The notes under the pieces: model-generated
Databases searched by the model: none
What the model was told of the DNA's origin: nothing
What the model saw: the letters and a program-made list of their open reading frames with translations, nothing else
Program-made: the position numbers and the translations under genes
Shown: piece after piece, positions 59,594 to 64,000 of the stretch
Layout of the letters: every line of letters begins with the position of its first letter
Numbering within the stretch: the first letter of the stretch is position 1
DNA from: Lyophyllum atratum
Taxonomy: Eukaryota > Basidiomycota > Agaricomycetes > Agaricales > Lyophyllaceae
Length of the DNA stretch: 64,000 nucleotides
Direction: 5' to 3'
Assembly (NCBI GenBank): GCA_014905825.1
Contig: JACGCN010000033.1
Location: forward strand, 124,001-188,000

Positions 59594-62272
59594 TCAAATA
59601 ATACCACCCTTGTCGGTCAGTGACAAAGTGGAATAGATGGGACACAAATTTTTCCAGGCATCTAAAGGCAAAATGTGAACCCGTGAACACCGGTGAACGG
59701 TGATCAAGTAACTCACCAGGAGCAGAGCTCGCAACAGCAACTCCCGGTATATCTTCCGCAAAGACGATTGCAAGCCCCCTACCCAAACGTCAATAACCCA
59801 AACGGAGAACATTGACAAAAGTAGCTTACATCTCTAGATGCCAATCGATGTGGCTGCAGAGATATCCGTAAGAGGAGCGAAAATAGATAGAGAAGGAATA
59901 CCTACCAGTGTAGGAACCATGGCCCCGAGTTGTCCGTGACAAAGCGGATCGTTACGTTGTCGTCGCCCATTCCGATGCTCACGACATCGCGTCTGACAGG
60001 GTTTTTATAGTTGTACGCGGAGCTTCCAGCGCTGCGAATAACGTCGAAATTATGCTAAGCGCCCACATCGTCAGCTCCAGCACAGTAGGCAGAAGATAAG
60101 CGGAAGTCTCACACCGTGCAGATGGAAGGGATGCTGGGAAAACGTAGTTCAGCGAGTACATAGGCAACGCGGATGGTGGATGAACTTACGGGTCCTCCGA
60201 TGTCAAGTGCCGGCATTGATATTTGTATCACTTTATTGATAGGCAGGGCATACACAGTGCCTGATGGCAGGAGCGATGCTAGGACGAGTGGTCTACATCA
60301 GCCACAGTGCATCGCAGAACGAAGACACGTACCAGCTGGTATAGCACCACTGAGTATTTGCAACAGCACTGGAATCGTCGGAGGCACGAATGTCTCGCCA
60401 TTAACCGTGAAGTGAGAGGCTTCCTCATTCTGAATTGAGCCAGGTCAAAAGAAAGAGACGACTGTGAATATGTAACGACTCACAAAGCCGAGTTGAAGGC
60501 TGAGGCTAAGGTCCGCCCCGTTGATATTAGGTGCCCCGGGCTAGGTTAAAACGCATCAGCCCTGCCTGGTATAAAGCGTACGGAAGGACATACTGCTCCA
60601 GGTTTCTCAAGTGGCTGCGTACGCAAAGTAAATTGACCTATTAACAGGTTGTTCAAGAAGGCACGTACATGAAGATTTGTCTCAAGCAATGGGTTCGAAG
60701 AGAACGAGATGCCACCCGGGGCAGTAGGATCTGCAATCGGTGCACCGCTATATCTCAGAATCGCTTTATTAACCCCTTCTTCGTATCCGACGGTGCCCAT
60801 ATTTGGAAGCGCGCGAACCCCTGTCCAGGAGAGGAAAAGTCAGTATGAAGGCCTGATGAAGAGACGTAGCGACACTCACAGTAGTTTCCGACATCTTGGT
60901 TAGCGTTCACCTAAGAGGTTTGGTTTAGAAAGGTCCACGGCCACACCACCCGTTTCTCTTGACTCACGACGAAGGAGTAGCGTTGTCCTGCGATCCAAAG
61001 ACTATTAGCTCAGCACGGTCTGAAAAGAAAGACACACACCAGCGAAAATTTGAATGGAGTCTACTATGACGGGCTCCGTGTTCATGCCATCGGCCTCTAT
61101 GACTTTCATGGCGTGCCCATCAATAGCAAAAACGTAGTTGGGATGACACGCCATCGAGATCAGACGGAAGCGATAACTAGAGCATTACATGGTCCATCAT
61201 GAGTGAATATGGATGGGCAGAGAGGAAAGCCAGGAACGGACCGCGTTCCTTGCTGGACATTTATTATGGCCAAAGGCGTGACTGGGCCACCGGCATAACG
61301 ACCCAACCCATTGATAAGAGTCGTATTGGGTTTCCTGAAAGTTGATGAGTTACTTGACGTCGTGAGGTAAAAGGAAGTGGCTTGCGGTGTAGCCCCGGCG
61401 GCTGGTGCTACAGAATCTAGATCGTGTATGAAATTGGAGCCAGCAACGATTTTTATCGACACACGGCACTCACGATACCTATTAAGAAGTATCCTGACTT
61501 CAGTTCAGCGTCAAAGTCGTGAGTGACGGACTCACCAGTCTGCCAATGTTATGATAGTTTGTTCTGATCGAAGAACAATTAGTTGCGCTTCAGAGTGAGG
61601 GATTGAAACGAACCGTTGTCAACAGTGTAAAGGTCCTTATGGGGGTCGTTTGGGTCATACACTACCAATGGCCCTCTCAAGCCATCGCAGTATTGAGTCG
61701 CTACAGGTGTGTAAGACTGAGATATTAGGGACACTCGAATCACATTCGAACCATATCTTACATAGATGGGAGTGATACCAGAAGGTACCAGCCTGGCCAG
61801 CGGTTGAGAAGGTGTAGAGGAAAGATTCACCAGAAGAGATTGGGCATTGAGAAACGAAGCTTGGGCCATCCGCCCATGGCGTCCCTTTCTGGAAGAAGCC
61901 ATGCCAATGCTGATGGGTGAAAAAATATATCAGCTTGTAATGCGACGGGAGGACCTATCGAATGGCTTACAATTGAAGTGCTCTTCAACATCGTCTGATC
62001 TTCAAGTTCGTTGATCACGTTGATGCGAAATTCATCGCCCTAGAAAGATTTGGTCACACGATTGCAGCATCTTTGAATCCGTACAGACGTACCTTGTTGC
62101 CAGAAATGACGGGTCCCGGGAAAGATTCCCCAGCGAGGACAGCACTACGCATGAAGCCATCTGGAGCAATGTTGGCATTCTTGATATGGAGGCTGGCGAT
62201 GGGCCCAATGATGGTGGCGAGCGCACTGGTCGATATGGTCCATGCGACAAAAGCGATACATAGAAACGTCAT
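59594..62272 (-). CDS. lcc: Laccase (secreted multicopper oxidase)
   Basis: Oxidises phenols with reduction of O2 to water; secreted. The ATG at 62272 opens the signal peptide [19 protein letters not shown]. Copper motifs are present: [20 protein letters not shown] (L1), [20 protein letters not shown] (L2), QHPFHLHG (L3, about 60125) and WFLHC joined to HIDWHLEM (L4, about 59830-59905). Between them lie [20 protein letters not shown] and [20 protein letters not shown]. The residue after the L4 block is Met (HLEM), unlike the Leu or Phe of many high-potential laccases. The C-terminus after the last intron reads [20 protein letters not shown] (stop 59594-59596). About 15 short introns. All ten copper-binding His and the Cys can be found. 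Confidence 0.92.
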
Positions 62273-63848
62273 CAAAGGGGTTCAAGGGTAATCTCGTGCA
62301 ACTGGTATCTTGGTATCGCGCTGTCTTGCACTGGCCGTTTGCACCAGGTCGAGATGTTGGAGGGCAGGGTAATCCAGGCGCCTACTGTTATAGCGTGGTG
62401 GGAGGTAGGATGAGAGCAACGAGAGGGGAAAATTATTGAACGCTGACCCACTGAAGTTAAGACATAGCCCCTGTAGGTTCTGGGTTGTTACAGAATTTAG
62501 GCGAGGAAAATCATAGGGGTCCATGTATGTCAGCTCAAGAACGGTCTCATACTGTCGAACAGAAGCCATCCAGGGTTATGGCGGTTTCCCTGAGCCCAGG
62601 CGCGCCATAAACTAGTTGGAACAAGTCGTGATAATGAAGGTAGTATTGAAGTTCAAATTTTGGTTCCGTTGTCTCTGATTAGATTCCGGTGCCACGTGGC
62701 GAAGTTCTTGTAGGCCCCTGTGACCTTCCTGCCATTGACGCGCAGCCACCCAAAGGTTGTCAAAGTGAGCTACAGGTCAGCGATATGGTAATGCTCGGTG
62801 ACTAGAACCCAGGCCTAGATTGTATGTACAACTTAGCCACTAGTAGTAGAGGAGGGCAAAGAATTGGCGAGCCATAAGATTTGCATATCGAAAAAAAATC
62901 GGGTGTGGACGAAGTGCACAACGGGTATTATAAATTATAAATTAGAGGGTCTACAGTAACTATAGCGTGCTTTATAGAGGAAAATAATGCTGGGTGGCTC
63001 AGCTCAACTGATCGTGAGCGCATGGCCTCCTTGGGACGAATTTTGTGGAACCACGAGCTCCGTTCCTTCGTTCGCCCATTCCTTCAGCGGGAGCTTAGGA
63101 GGATCGTTTCGCGACGTGACGTATGTGAGCATCAGCAGCGCACAAGACGCCCACTCCATCGTCGTACCGAGGATGTACTCGCTGATCACAAATCCATCCG
63201 TCATTTGAAAGGCGATATCGAGTCGGTTAAGGGGCATGACAGCATCTCCGGCAGCACATTACTTATGCCGTCATAATCAAGTTCTATAGCGTCTGCCACT
63301 GTGACTCCATCGGGTCATCGGGTGGCGATGGTGACAAAGTACGAATGTGCATACGGTGCCGAATACGTGTATCAAAACACGCACGCCATTCTGACGATGT
63401 AAGGTTGAAGGCTAAGCTTATAAGCCAGGCAACCCGCAGCAAGGCATCGTGCGACGTGCGGCTTGACATGGGAGATGCACGTCAAAAGCAGACACGGACA
63501 CATACAGTTCCTGGGCGAGATGGAACTCGGGTGGGAGGGCGGCTATAAACACATACTTGACAGGAATATGGGGTACCCATGATGGCGATATGGCGGCAGC
63601 TCTTCAGAGGCGTAGTCAGATATTCGCTCATGTACCGTCTTTTTGGGTGATGAGGAGGCTCGGTCAATGTCTTTTGTTGAGTAGGCGCTATAACAGAGCC
63701 GACTGGTCGAATGAACGACGCATCTTTGGTTTTACAGCTTCACCGACGCCACTTATCCGTTAAACCCCACTGAACCGCCAGCGCTGCACATGCCGGGAAG
63801 GGACTCACGACATCGGCTTTAACTAAGCGTACCAAACCGCCCTACAAG
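62273..63848. other. Laccase upstream region and hydrophobin upstream region
   Basis: 1.6 kb between divergent genes. AT-rich at 62925-62960. A minus frame at 63004-63237 (hydrophobic segment EYILGTTMEWASCALLMLTY) could be a membrane-protein fragment, but nothing around it supports a gene. Confidence 0.4.
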
Positions 63849-63855
63849 TATAAAA
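63849..63855 (+). promoter_or_regulatory. TATA box of the hydrophobin gene
   Basis: TATAAAA, 43 bases before the hydrophobin ATG at 63898, within a GC-balanced upstream region. Hydrophobins are often strongly transcribed from TATA promoters. Confidence 0.6.
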
Positions 63856-63897
63856 CCTCACCGAATGATAGTAAAGACCCTCCTCAGCCGTTCCAAC

Positions 63898-64000
63898 ATG
63901 TTTTCCCCCATCTTCATCCTCGCCCTTCCTCTACTCGCCGCCGCTCAAGGAGGTGGCATCATGCCTGCAAGCCAGTGCCCCACCGGCGGACTTCAGTGTT
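63898..64000 (+). CDS. Class I hydrophobin, 5' part only
   Basis: A small secreted amphipathic protein that coats hyphae and fruit bodies. The ATG at 63898 gives the signal peptide MFSPIFILALPLLAAAQ, then GGGIMPASQCPTGGLQC at the window edge. The C-x6-C spacing, with a following TGT-T start of the next Cys codon, matches the first cysteines (C-x6-CC) of class I hydrophobins. The remaining six cysteines lie outside the window. Confidence 0.72.
   Translation, partial: MFSPIFILALPLLAAAQGGGIMPASQCPTGGLQC

Overview
This window looks like nuclear DNA of an Agaricomycete (mushroom-forming basidiomycete). Genes are cut by many short introns of about 48-60 bases with GT(A/G)NG donors and CTNAC-type branch points. 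The contents point the same way: a KDZ transposon carrying a TET/JBP oxygenase, a class I hydrophobin, a laccase, an F-box/leucine-rich protein and a family of fungal seven-helix membrane proteins. Exon structures were worked out by hand from reading frame, splice signals and family conservation. Outer limits are firmer than some internal junctions.

Layout. 1-3.3 kb: the 5' part of a cap trimethylguanosine synthase gene (TGS1), then a salicylate-hydroxylase-like FAD monooxygenase. 6.0-20.8 kb: one large DNA transposon of about 14.8 kb bounded by 118-bp terminal inverted repeats. It carries an apparently intact KDZ transposase, a TET/JBP 2-oxoglutarate dioxygenase with its iron ligands, several accessory proteins (two Cys-containing, one Arg-rich, one 798-residue protein with an Arg-Gly tract), three tandem-repeat blocks and an array of a 12-bp palindrome that also forms the end of the element. 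20.8-34.1 kb: repeat-rich spacer, the nucleoporin NUP53/NUP35, and three paralogous seven-helix membrane proteins.

34.4-52.5 kb: a plausible secondary-metabolite cluster. It holds an O-methyltransferase, a methionine-synthase-like (MetE C-terminal domain) protein, a stand-alone adenylate-forming enzyme, a DHA2-type drug exporter, a flavin-dependent halogenase, an ACS-type transporter and a broken second copy of the O-methyltransferase. By inference the genes could activate, chlorinate, O-methylate and export an aromatic acid. The halogenase 3' end has been hit by a 554-bp LTR-type miniature retrotransposon (TRIM) with a 5-bp target duplication, which replaces the original C-terminus.

52.7-64 kb: an F-box protein, coronin, deoxyribose-phosphate aldolase, a secreted laccase with two stray copies of a laccase terminal exon behind it, and the start of a hydrophobin gene cut by the window edge. 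These look like ordinary chromosomal genes.

The two best targets for follow-up are the KDZ-TET transposon, with its palindrome array and tandem intron/mini-exon repeats, and the halogenase cluster with the TRIM insertion.
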